In this document: piece by piece, positions 47,401 through 55,771 of the stretch
Position numbering within the stretch: the first letter of the stretch is position 1
Layout of the letters: every line of letters begins with the position of its first letter
Source: Podarcis raffonei
Taxonomy: Eukaryota; Chordata; Lepidosauria; Squamata; Lacertidae
DNA length: 64,000 nt
Assembly (NCBI RefSeq): GCF_027172205.1
Contig: NC_070619.1
Location: forward strand, 1,932,001 to 1,996,000
Reading direction: 5' to 3'
Program-made: the position numbers and the translations under genes
The notes under the pieces: model-generated
What the model was told of the DNA's origin: nothing
Seen by the model: only the letters and a program-made list of their open reading frames with translations
Database searches by the model: none

Positions 47401-47631
47401 CACGATTGCCTCAGCTGCTCCCAAGAGGGCCAGGGTCAGATGGCCAGGTAAGGGTGATCACCGGAGAGAGGAGATTTAGCAATGGTCAGGGTTATTATTA
47501 TTTCTCCCCCACCCCCCGACGACGCCTTCACATGATACTCACTTGTCCAGGACGGCCAGGCCGTCCATCATGTAGAAGGGGAAGGCAAAGAGGAACAAGG
47601 CGATGGTCAAAAAGAGTGGATGGGGTTTCAT
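30957..47631 (-). CDS. TM6SF2: Transmembrane 6 superfamily member 2, complete coding region
   Basis: Multipass ER/ERGIC membrane protein with two EXPERA domains, needed for lipidation and secretion of triglyceride-rich lipoproteins in liver and intestine. Ten minus-strand exons give 1110 nt, 369 aa (human about 377): 47631-47543, 40324-40230, 40026-39929, 38325-38222, 37882-37800, 36788-36664, 35174-35073, 33359-33267, 32338-32219, 31157-30957. Diagnostic pieces: GEPYLSTAHG, RNFGLYWVGS, GKYGSEIRPDFFL, EEQRKSLLQRPLDL, FTLFRGLVVLDC, EPYLRDPVAYPK, GPHLLVYRCL. The Glu at residue 162 aligns with human E167. The C-terminus KKKQ is a dilysine KKXX retrieval signal, and human ends KKQH. The N-terminus is shorter and diverged. 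Intron 3 uses a GC donor. Intron 1 is about 7.2 kb of repeats. Confidence 0.95.
31388..31733 (+). mobile_element. Sauria SINE
   Basis: Head ggtggctaaaccacagagcc, body aagtgcaagtagataaatag, tail tatcaggggtcctttacctt. In TM6SF2's last intron. Confidence 0.87.
32219..32338 (-). CDS. TM6SF2: TM6SF2 exon 9
   Basis: 120 nt, acceptor tcttcccag, donor gtaacg, phase 0/0. It encodes MLVFLFYGLPYFCLCLYGLL and MPDWALISAGAVAQ. Confidence 0.94.
32521..32667 (-). mobile_element. tRNA-Ile-headed SINE with CR1 tail
   Basis: Same family as 24925-25075, in the TM6SF2 intron before exon 9. An antisense L2-like piece with (GTT)n follows at 32668-32820. Confidence 0.72.
33267..33359 (-). CDS. TM6SF2: TM6SF2 exon 8
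   Basis: 93 nt, acceptor cctccag, donor gtgagc, phase 0/0. It encodes VVLDCKADVCFDYINQQEPY and LRDPVAYPKIQ. Confidence 0.95.
33446..33781 (+). mobile_element. Sauria SINE, full length
   Basis: Head ggatggcgctgtgggttaaa to tail aacggtcaggggtcccttta, flanked by short taatgga/taatggga repeats. In the TM6SF2 intron after exon 7. Confidence 0.88.
34290..34870 (+). mobile_element. L1-like LINE 3' end
   Basis: Encodes ISEVVDYAESAKLIAKRREL and FMEEWKPFSDYLKK, an L1-type ORF2 end, then an A/T-rich 3' UTR and A-rich tail. Confidence 0.7.
35073..35174 (-). CDS. TM6SF2: TM6SF2 exon 7
   Basis: 102 nt, acceptor after a pyrimidine tract (ggggaag), donor gtgagc, phase 0/0. It encodes VSEEQRKSLLQRPLDLVL to FTLFRGL. 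Confidence 0.94.
36268..36346 (-). mobile_element. tRNA-Ile-headed SINE fragment
   Basis: Head region only (gacagctcagttggttagag on the minus strand) with a short CR1 trace. In the TM6SF2 intron after exon 6. Confidence 0.6.
36664..36788 (-). CDS. TM6SF2: TM6SF2 exon 6 (E167-equivalent residue)
   Basis: 125 nt, acceptor cttcccag, donor gtaatg. It encodes GKYGSEIRPDFFLNVPLLL to ETADK. The GAG codon at 36774-36772 is the equivalent of human Glu167. Confidence 0.95.
36827..37600 (-). mobile_element. L2-like LINE 3' fragment, antisense
   Basis: (AAT)n tail at 36827-36868, then antisense ccgggctcagggcagctaac, the FCRACKTELF-like region near 37200 and an ACTF-like upstream block. Same family as 15210-15697. 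Confidence 0.6.
37800..37882 (-). CDS. TM6SF2: TM6SF2 exon 5
   Basis: 83 nt, acceptor ctgtccag, donor gtgagt. It encodes KSFRNFGLYWVGSLTMNFAV and YLLGNVV. Confidence 0.95.
38222..38325 (-). CDS. TM6SF2: TM6SF2 exon 4
   Basis: 104 nt, acceptor cctatag, donor gtgaga, phase 0 to 2. It encodes GEPYLSTAHGMMNCYW and a membrane segment ending AIT-Q. Confidence 0.94.
38362..38759 (+). mobile_element. CR1 LINE 3' end, young subfamily
   Basis: Encodes [20 protein letters not shown] to LTVRAV. Only a handful of differences from the 20830-21060 / 21720-21893 copy. It starts about 36 bp upstream (gene sense) of the TM6SF2 exon 4 acceptor. Confidence 0.88.
39074..39285 (-). mobile_element. BovB (RTE) LINE 3' end
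   Basis: The minus strand encodes REDSLEKTLMLGKMEGARRR, RWWDSVLEATSMSLTKLREG and VQGVTKSRT. An L2-like LINE end follows at 39286-39545 with (GTT)n. Confidence 0.85.
39929..40026 (-). CDS. TM6SF2: TM6SF2 exon 3 (ends at a GC donor)
   Basis: 98 nt, acceptor tccctgcag. It encodes VFVVLSFVSGISAVIVL, EEDGYISNFLEGYTRQ. The exon ends ...cag followed by gcaagt; no GT site fits the frame, and the next exon starts exactly at GEPYL. Confidence 0.92.
40230..40324 (-). CDS. TM6SF2: TM6SF2 exon 2
   Basis: 95 nt, acceptor ctccttgcag, donor gtaagt. It encodes NPSAIAVTAFGILLFLFALV and the loop YSASDSEDALFYG. Confidence 0.9.
40404..40795 (+). mobile_element. LTR-like fossil with tandem U3 repeats
   Basis: Starts near tgttatgtactg. 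It has three tandem copies of a 38-40 bp unit with gattgg (inverted CCAAT), a TATA-like gtatataaag at about 40670 and an aataaag signal near 40731. Boundaries approximate; no internal genes seen. Just upstream (gene sense) of TM6SF2 exon 2. Confidence 0.55.
42442..42592 (-). mobile_element. tRNA-Lys-headed SINE with CR1 tail
   Basis: Minus-strand head atagttcagtcagtagagca, gacttttaatctcagag, then cccaatgtgg and the CR1 tail. In TM6SF2 intron 1, next to a Sauria SINE. Confidence 0.68.
42601..42992 (+). mobile_element. Sauria SINE, full length
   Basis: Head ggtggcgctggggtctaaac to a tail with repeated cctttac. Target duplication ccattacttat on both sides. Confidence 0.88.
43011..43073. repeat. 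(AT)n microsatellite
   Basis: About 30 uninterrupted AT units after a Sauria SINE, in TM6SF2 intron 1. Confidence 0.95.
43521..43757. mobile_element. Full-length TA-flanked MITE, Tigger/mariner-like
   Basis: CAGTGGTACCTCGGGTTA start and TAACCCGAGGTACCACTG end, TA on both sides. Sister of 14847-15071. Confidence 0.82.
43760..44060 (-). mobile_element. L1-like LINE 3' fragment
   Basis: Antisense block resembling 26520-27143 (tattccataaacttcacctg at its right, YAEL-like region). The CR1 tail at 44070-44213 is a separate plus-strand element. Confidence 0.55.
44417..44487. repeat. (GATA)n microsatellite
   Basis: gata/agat tandem array with two short interruptions. Confidence 0.95.
44655..45150 (+). 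mobile_element. LTR-like fossil, diverged relative of the 15814 family
   Basis: Contains gcaacagttcaataaagatc, ctgctttgc and ctctggttggcctctg in the same order as 15814-16033 and 18860-19082, in a longer form. Boundaries approximate. Confidence 0.5.
45522..45908. repeat. Composite repeat, second copy
   Basis: Same order as 10376-10752: taccctcccacatttctcc start, antisense L2-like end, then accctccaacattt to cacttggagggtctg. Confidence 0.6.
47543..47631 (-). CDS. TM6SF2: TM6SF2 exon 1
   Basis: 89 nt from ATG, donor gtgagt, phase 2 out. It encodes MKPHPLFLTIALFLFAFPFY, a first membrane segment. It resembles human only loosely, so the start rests on the clean ATG (taccATGa) and on frame continuity. 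Confidence 0.82.
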
Positions 47632-47639
47632 GGTAAGAA

Positions 47640-47850
47640 AAAAAGTTCCGCGTGGCTCAGCCGGCTGGGAGTGCAAGGTCGTGGGAACGCACTGGGAAGC
47701 AAGTTGGAGGGTTAAGCGGCCGGCCGGCCAGCCCGACACGCAGGCGTTCCTCTCGCAGCTCCAGCGACGCCTCGCCAGCCGCTTTCCCACACTGCCCACC
47801 CCATAGGCAAAAGGGAACTATTTGGCAGTCCAAAGGTCAAAGGAGAAAGA
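47640..47850 (-). promoter_or_regulatory. TM6SF2 proximal promoter / 5' UTR candidate
   Basis: GC-rich, largely repeat-free block directly upstream of the TM6SF2 ATG, with several CpGs and a ggccggccggcc core. It contains a DR1-type hormone-response element at 47827-47839. The transcription start is not determined. Confidence 0.5.
47827..47839 (+). promoter_or_regulatory. DR1 nuclear-receptor site (HNF4A/PPAR/COUP-TF type)
   Basis: The plus strand reads AGTCCA-A-AGGTCA, two hexamers in direct repeat with one spacer base. It lies about 196 bases upstream of the TM6SF2 ATG, with a TTGGCA half-site alongside. DR1 is the preferred site of HNF4A, a driver of liver and gut genes. Confidence 0.5.
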
Positions 47851-49429
47851 CTGCCTTGCACAAGACCCAGGGACCCACCTTTTAAAAGGGCGACACAGCT
47901 TTTTTAAACATTTGCTTCTCCCAAGGTGGTCCTGTCCACATATCCTTTCTTGGGGCTCCCATTACCACCAGCCCTGACCACTGGGCAAGCTGATCGCTGG
48001 GAGCCCCAGGTGGCAAAGCACATAATGGCAACTAGACATTCTGTTTTGGCAACTGCAACCTTGGTTTAAGGAGTTACTTGGCCCCTTGCTGATATATCCA
48101 AGTTTCTAACTGTCCCCAGGGTTTCAAATTACTGGCATCTGCTTGTCTCGAGACAATGGAGTGTGCCTGCGTGGCTGAAGTCAAATGGATTTGCAGCATC
48201 AAAGTGACCTCCCTGGAGGGTAAGCCTGGTCAGTGTGTCTGGAGGTCCTGGGCTCCCCAGACAAGACTCAGGGGATTTTCCCAGTGCAACCCAGAGATGC
48301 CCTTGGCAGGTGGACCTGCAACCTTCTGCATGCAAGGCTCTGTCACTGACCTGAGGCCCTTTCCCCAGAGATCTTTCAGGGGTGGAGGAAGTTGCCTCTT
48401 GACCTTGCCCTGTGCCAGCCAGAGTTTCCTCAAGGGGCTGCGCCAATCCTGGAGGAGCAAGGGTCGGCCACGTGGCACAGGCTGGCACACCGGTTTCGAA
48501 AACTGCACCGCCCTCTTCGTCTGCCTCTAGGAGCGCCCATTTGTGAAGAAGGTCTAAGGTTCAAGAACGGGTTGCAAGTCTTGCAATCAGGAGATTACTA
48601 CCGCGTTTGGGGTGAGCACACCCCCCCTTTCCCCAGCGCCCCTCTCCATCTTCCAGCAACCTTTCCTGCAAGACCTGCACTCATTGCTTCCTGCGCATCA
48701 GGCGGCTTCACCCCTTCTCTCTGGCGAAATCCCAAAACGTTATGTGGGTTTTCGAAACAAAAGACAAACCTGCCTTTTAGATTTACAGACAGCTTTATTA
48801 ACTTGTTGAAAGCCAAACGCTACAGTTTCATTGTTGAAATGATGATAATAATAATAATAAAAATAGAAACCAAAAAGGTCACGACATCCCAAAATAATAA
48901 TAATAATAGAAGTGGTACAAGTCTGCTATGGGGGTGTGGGAGTTGAGAGAGAGAGAAAGGAAGGAGAGATTCTCGACTAAAACAGCAGAGAATGAGATGT
49001 ATATTGGGGCAAGGGGGCTTCCCTAGACGTTTTGGGGAGGGAACGCCCGTCTCCGTTCCATCTCTCCACACCCCTGCCCCAAACTTTCTCCTTTGGGGGA
49101 GAACCTGGAGGCTTTTCAGCTTCCACTTCAGTGAGAATCCAGGCAGAGCGGGGACCCCTTGTTTCACTCAGTGTAGCAAGTAAACAAATTTCCATTCCTA
49201 GCAAAATGGGGGGTGGAGGGAAGAGGGATTGTCTGCCCTCCAAAACAGGATCTACCATCGCCCAAAAGGTTCTGCTCCACCGCTAGGTGAAAAGTGACGC
49301 CCTTGGCAGGAACAGCCCTGAATGGGGTCGTGAAAGCCACTGGTATCACCCCATGACCCCCGCCCCCAAGCAAGAGTGTGTACACCCCCTCGCTCTGGCT
49401 GCTCCCCCTACACTAATATTGTGGCCTGA
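47850..49429. other. TM6SF2-SUGP1 intergenic interval
   Basis: No gene supported. It contains an unclassified repeat copy (48131-48260) and short (AAT)n tracts near 48841-48910. Several long open frames here have no recognisable protein. Confidence 0.6.
48131..48260 (+). repeat. Unclassified interspersed repeat
   Basis: Shares ctgtctcgagacaatggagtg-like core, tgaagtcaaa and gtgacctccctgg with 51164-51290. Family not recognised. Confidence 0.55.
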
Positions 49430-49440
49430 TTTATTTTATT
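49430..49440 (-). terminator. SUGP1 poly(A) signal candidate (overlapping AATAAAATAAA)
   Basis: Two overlapping AATAAA hexamers on the minus strand, about 580 nt past the SUGP1 stop. Another lies at 48794-48799 and would give a 1.2-kb 3' UTR. The sequence from 49440 to 50016 is free of obvious repeats, as expected of a UTR. Confidence 0.5.
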
Positions 49441-50016
49441 GAAAAGAGAATGTGTGTGTGTGGGGGGGAAGAGTCCAAATCTCCCCACTGCCTCTCTCCA
49501 GAGGTGGCCCCCTGGCACCCCCTGCCCCCTGCTTCTATGTGGGTCAAAATGCCCTCGCTTGCTCTACCCTGCACCAGCACAGGAGGAACCTCTCTGGGCA
49601 ATCAGAGCGAAAGGACTGCCCCAAATCAAGTGTGTGTTTGTGTGTTACTCAGCCAATATATCTGAAGACATTCCCAAACACACAACCCCACCCACCTCAC
49701 TCCTGACAGCCCCCCGGGGAGCGATAGCTCGGGGTGGGGGTTGACTTCCAAACCCTCTCACCCAAATCCAGCTACAGGAATCCCCAAGGCTGCTTCTTTA
49801 CTTGGGGGGTAGACAACAATAACAGCGCAGCCCCCTCCCCATGATTGCTATGGGCTGGGCAAACGAGACCGGTCTTGAGTTTTTTAAAAACAAGAGTGCT
49901 TTCAAAGGAAAAGCGGGGTGGTGTTGGGGGCAGAGATGTCGATTCCATAAACGCAACACAGTAAACCAACCAACCGACGATTTGAAAAGAGGGGAGGAAA
50001 AGCAGGTCGCTGGGTC

Positions 50017-50043
50017 TCAGTAGTACGGACGTCTGGGATTGTT
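50017..50043 (-). CDS. SUGP1: SUGP1 last coding exon (27 nt)
   Basis: Only NNPRRPYY and TGA (50019-50017) after acceptor ccccactacag. The eight residues match the recalled human C-terminus, which supports this tiny coding end. The 3' UTR follows in the same exon. Confidence 0.93.
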   Translation of the reverse strand, partial: NNPRRPYY

Positions 50044-53000
50044 CTGTAGTGGGGGAAGAGGAAGAAAACATGGTCAGAGGACGAGTTAGGAGGACTAAGG
50101 GGAGCACAGGAGAGCCTCAGTCCCCTCCCCCCAACATCCACCTCCGCAGAGAAAAGATGACAAGTGGCCTGGGTGGGATGTGGGTGCGGACTGGCAGCCT
50201 GCGCACGAAACCTGACAATCCTTCCCTACGGGTGCCAAGAGAAGAGGGACCCCTCTGTGTAGTTCCAGCTCTCTCACAAACTTCGAGGGCGGGGCCTGCA
50301 GTAGGGCTGTGTGATATTATCATCCAAAACCAGTTTGAAGTCCATATTGTGATATCGGTTTCATACTATTAGACCTGGCAATATATCACAAATCATGGTG
50401 TGTGTTACGACTGGGCGATATATTGTCCAAAATGGGTTTGAAGTCCACATCATGATCCTGGTTTCATAACCGCTGACCTGGCAATGTATTGTGAATCGTG
50501 ATGTGCGTGCGCGCACTATGCAAAAATCACAACGTGGGGAAAACCGTGAAGCCAACCAACGCCTCTACATAGCTCCATCCTTATTTCCGACACTGATATA
50601 TATATCGTGATGTTTAGCTGGCAATATATCACAAAGCTGAAAACCAGATTATCGCCCAACCCTGAGAGGCAGAGAAGCAACTCATTCTAGGTCTGCTCCC
50701 ATCCTCCTCCCTGCCGCCTTAAGTGAAGGGCAGCACTGAGATTAGAGGAGTGAAGGAAGTTGGTAGGTGGGGCTGCCCCCTGGGCTGCATGTCAGTGACC
50801 AGGCTGGCAGGGCTGCAGCAGGCCCTGTCAGTGGGGCAGGGGTTAGAAGGTGGTGGCAGAGGGTTAAGAAGAATGAGGTCCAGGCGATCTCACCAGCGGG
50901 TTGGGCCGGAATCTGTAGGCCAGCATCATCCTCTTGCGGAACGCTTCGTATTCATCGTCCTCCTTGGTCAGGTCGGCAGGGCGGTCGATCCCAAACCCCG
51001 CCCCGTCTACTGCTGTCACGCCCCTGTTTCAAGGAAGAAAAAGAGGCTAAGTTGATTTTCCATGGGTGCTTATTAGGAAAGGATTCAGAAGCTGACTTGT
51101 ACCAGGGACAGATTCTTACCACCCGACAGGCAAGGCACATGCTCCACCAACAGAGCTTCCAGATTGGTGTTGGCATCCATCTGTCTCAAGAGACAATGGA
51201 GTGTGCCTCTGGGGGTGAAGCCAAGCTGCTGTGTGAGCAGCACCGAAGTGGCCTCCCTGGGTCACGTCCAGGAAGGCACCGTATGGGGGAAGGCCGTATC
51301 TTCCTATATACATAAGAACGTGAGGTTGTTGTCATGGTGCAGTTCACGTAGCTGCCAGTCGGTGGCCACGCCAACTCCTGCACGATGGCAGGCAGGAGAG
51401 AGAGAACACTGTTGGGGGTACAAAGGAGCTCGGGGCGAACAGAGGGGACAGGTGACGGGCGAAAGGGAGGGTTGGTCTGGTGTAGGAGGGAAAGGGGTTG
51501 GTGGGGAGGTGAGTAGGAGTAGCAGACCCTAGTAAAAAAACAACAACCAAGAGGAGGTGGAGGAGAGAGATGGAGACAAGGTGCATACTTGTTGACGGGG
51601 GCCTTGATGCCCTGCTTCTCAGAGCCCAGGCCTTCGCCCTCCTTCCAGCCCATCTTCATCAACATTTGGAAACCGATGTTCTCCACCGTCACCTTGAACT
51701 CCTTGTATTCGGAGTAGTCTGGCTCGCGACCTTCCTGTGAGGTTAAAGAAAACCAGGGGGCTTTGCATTGTGAAGGAGAGCAAAGTCGGGGGGGTGTGTG
51801 TGCTGACTGCTTACAAAAGCTCTGGGGCACAGGTGCCTTGGATCACCTCCTAACGCCACCCCTGGAGGGTAGCCTCACTCGGCATTTGATTTCCTCGAGA
51901 GGAGGTGGAATGTGAAAGCTTCTCTGGAAAGGAGCAGCCAGCCAGGCACAAACAGAACCATTTCCCTCTCCACTACGGGCAGGGCTCAGGGCACTGTACT
52001 TGTTCAGTGGCAAGGGAACTGCCCTCTGCTCATGCTCAGGGGCAGTTCCAAACCAGGTCAAAGGCTTAATGAGAGCATAGGTGAAATCAAACTCTGCTGT
52101 TACTAACACTAAGAGATTTGCAGAATCCAGCAGAAGGATCTGTCCAGCCCAGTTTCTGGGATCCCACAAGGGAGACAGCACTCCCTGCAAGCTTGTTTCC
52201 GGCATGTGGCACTTAGAGGTGTGTGTGAGAGATGGGGAGGGGGGCCTGAAGAGCAGGGGGTGCAAAAGCATGTTACCTTCAGGGCCTTGAAGGTCTCCAT
52301 GAACTTCTCCAGCTCGTCAGGTGGCAGGAAATCCCCAATGAAATGCTTCCCACGGCCCATTTGAGTCAGCTGCTCCGCCCACTCTGAGAGAGGAGGATGA
52401 AAGGACATGGGGGGGGGGGGAGAGGCAGACGGATTAAAAACAGCAGCCAAGCAGGTGCCCAGATGGGAAACCCAGAAGCAGGACCTGAGAATAAGAGCAA
52501 CTCTCCACTCCTGGGATTTCCAGAAACGGAGAAGCATTGCTGCCTCTGACTGTGGAGGCAGAGCACAGCTACTGTGGCTGCAGCCGTTGATCGCCTGGCC
52601 CTCCGCCGTGAATTTGCCCAGTCCTCTTTTACAGCCACCTAAAGATGCACTGCTGCCTCCTGCGGAAGCGAGCTCCATAGTGAACACTGTGCTGTGTGGA
52701 GAGGCAGCACAACCTCAACTCTTCAAATGTGAAGTTCTTCTTTCATTGTTTTTTAAGGAACAAATGCACCAGCTGCTGAAAAAGCGAAGGGTCTTGTCGC
52801 CTTGCCAGTGTGGAAACTCTTCTGTGGATTAACCAGAAGGCATGCAAGAGACAAACCCCTTGAAGACCTGGGCAGCATTACAAGTCTGAAACCGGTGTGA
52901 GCCAGTGACACATTACGGCTCCCCAGCCACTGCCAGCACAACCTCCCTCCCGCCTGCCTGTGCTGTGCTGGCAGCAGCCGGCGATGTACTGCCAGCTCAA

Positions 53001-55732
53001 GTTGCCTTGATCAGCTGAGTCCCCTGCTTCTGGCTCACGACTCCTCTTGTGTGGCTTCCAGAAATGGGAATATGCAGAAGCGCCTAGTGCAGCCTTTCTC
53101 AACTTTGGGTCCCCAGATGTTGTTGAACTACAACTCCCATCACCCCTAGCTAGCAAGGCCAGAGCTCAGGGATGATGGGAGTTGTAGTCCAACAACATCT
53201 GGGGACCCAAGGTTGAGAAAGGCTGTACTAGGGCCTGCCATCCCATCTTGCCTACCACCAGGCCCCCGCTGCCAGACATACACACCTCTCGTCTTGTCCA
53301 TCTCCATGCGCCTCAGCTGATGCTCCCAGGTGCCCAGCTCGCTGTCCACCTCCTCGTCGCTGTCATAGCCGGACTGGTGCTCCTTGACCGTCTTCTCCCA
53401 CATGATCTGCATCTCCTGCATGGCCTGCTTGTGCTTCATGATCATGTCGTACATCTGCTGCATCTGGGGGCGGGTGGAGAAAGAAGAAGCCGTGACTGAC
53501 GGGTGACAGAATGATGCTTTCCCCCACCCCTGCAGAAGTCGGACGGGCCCACCAAACTGGGCCCCCGCTTGAGGAAGACTCGAACTCTTGACGGCAGGTA
53601 GCGAGCACTGAGAGAGCGGAGATGTGAACCAGTTACCTCTTGCTGCTCCTTCAGCTGCTTCCTCTGGGCGTCCGAAAGCTCCGTCACCCCCACCAGCCCA
53701 ACGGGCTTCCCCTTCTCATAGCCGAGGCCTTTGAGGTCCTGGACTGAAGACAAGGAGGAGAATTGGAAGGGTTAGCCCTGACTGCACACTGTGGGAGACA
53801 GTATCCCCCCCCCCTACTTCTATCTGTGCCCAACACAGGAAGCGATGGCCAGGAGGAGTGAGGTGGGGGAAGAAGGAGTCAAGAGATTAGATTCCTTTTT
53901 TCACATATACTGCAATAGCTCACAAGCTTAGTGTCAGGGCTGACACAGGTCAGCACGAAAGATGCCAGGCTTTCGTCAGTTCCTTTATTCAAGGAAACAG
54001 CATACGACTTAGCAACCCTTCCCAGGTGGTCTTGCCTCTATGGAGCCGTTGCCAGGACTGAAGGCCCTGCCCTCCACCCTCTCTAAGTCTCCTCCTCTCC
54101 CAGATGTTTCCCAAGCAGTCTCAAACTGTGCCTGCGCACCTCTGGCCTCTGTTTTGCCCTCCTCATTGTTCTGCGCATTCTCAAAGACTAGGGTGGAGGG
54201 AGCTTGTCACAGCCAGAAAGAGAGACTCCCTGGATTCTTCTGCAGCCTCTTGGGAACCGCCCCCCATTGCTTCAGCCTCAGAGTCTGAACTGCTCCCTGT
54301 CACAGCCTCTTCCTGCTCACGAAACCCTGTTGCTCTATCAGCATCCAGCACATCTTCCCAATCTTCTCCCTCTGACCTCTCCTGGGTGTCCCACCACCAA
54401 CTCCCAGGCTCTGAGCCTCCCTCCTCTGGGGGTTCCCTGGCTGCTGCCTCCCACCAGTCTGTGACACACTTGGTGTCGCTATGCCCTGCCGACCCCATCA
54501 ACAGTAGGCTGCTTCTAGCTGAGTTGGATTATACAAATGTATGGAAGAGAGGGCTATTGATGGCTACTAGCCATTATGGCTGTGCCCTGCCTCCGTGGTC
54601 CGAGGCAGTGATGCTTCTGAATTCCAGCTGCTCTTGTGCTCAGATCCTGCCTGCTGATTTCCCACCTGGTTGGCCACTGTGAGTGTGGGACCCTGGACTT
54701 AGATGGGTCTCCTTGGCCTGATTCAGCGGTCAGGCTCTTCCTAGATTCTTCTGACCCCTAAGAGGAGCCTCCATGGAGAGAGCCAGTCTACAACAGAATG
54801 GTGAGAAGGCTACAGCTGGCTGGCCAGTGTGGGAACAGGAGGGCCTCCCCTCTAAATCAGTCCAGGAGTGCCCTGGTCTCTAGGGATGAACAAAGCGCTG
54901 CCCGACCCGCAACCGCCACTCACCTGACAACGGGGTGGGCGAGGGGTCCTTGGTCTGCTGAGCGAGCTCTGGGGGAGGCAAGTCCACCTTCTCCTCTTCT
55001 GGGCCCCACCGGCTTTTCCTCTTTTTTTTGGTGGCAGGCGCAGGTGGCAGTGGCTGCGGTTGCGGGGGCTTTGCAGGAGGGGCGGCTGGTGTAGGCAGCA
55101 GTGCCACTGAGGAGGAGGAGGAGGAAGAGGAGGAGGAGGAGGAGGAAGAGGAAGGAGAGGGAGCCCCCTTGGGAGGAACTTTGCGTTTCAGGTTGGCTGC
55201 CGGGATGGGAGGGACCCCCTCGGCGTCGTCATTGGCTTTCCGGTATTCCTCCAGCTTCTGCCGGTAATACTTGTAGCCGGAGCTGCCAGGCTCATACAAA
55301 AATCTGCAGAAGGAGCATAAAGGTAAAGGGATCCCGAATGTTAGGTCCAGTCGTGGCTGACTCTGGGGTTGCAGCACTCATCTCGCTTTACTGGCCGAGG
55401 GAGCCGGCGTACAGCTTCCGGGTCATGTGGCCAGCATGACTAAGCCGCTTCTGGCGAACCAGAGCAGCGCACGGAAACGCCGTTTACCTTCCCACCAGAG
55501 TGATACCTATTTATCTACTTGCACTTCATGCTTTTGAACTGCTAGGTTGGCAGGAGCTGGGACCGAGCAATGGGAGCTCACCACGTCACAGGGATTCAAA
55601 CTGCCAACCTTCTGATCGGCAAGCCCTAGGCTCTGTGGTTTAACCCACAGCACCACCTGCATCCCGCAAAAGGAGCGTACAAAGGGAAGAAAATCTATTT
55701 CAAATAAATTTATTATTATTATTATTATTATT

Positions 55733-55771
<39 letters not shown>

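Noticed and set aside
30957-47631. TM6SF1 instead of TM6SF2
   Set aside because: Neighbouring genes and the EEQRKSLLQRP segment fit TM6SF2; TM6SF1 sits in a different region beside HAPLN3.
48392-48946. 184-codon open frame between TM6SF2 and SUGP1
   Set aside because: It has no domain, no start context and includes AAT microsatellite at its end. GC-rich sequence gives chance open frames.
55028-55439. Plus-strand poly-Glu/Arg open frames
   Set aside because: Antisense of the SUGP1 serine run (TCC/TCT read as GAG/GAA on the other strand).
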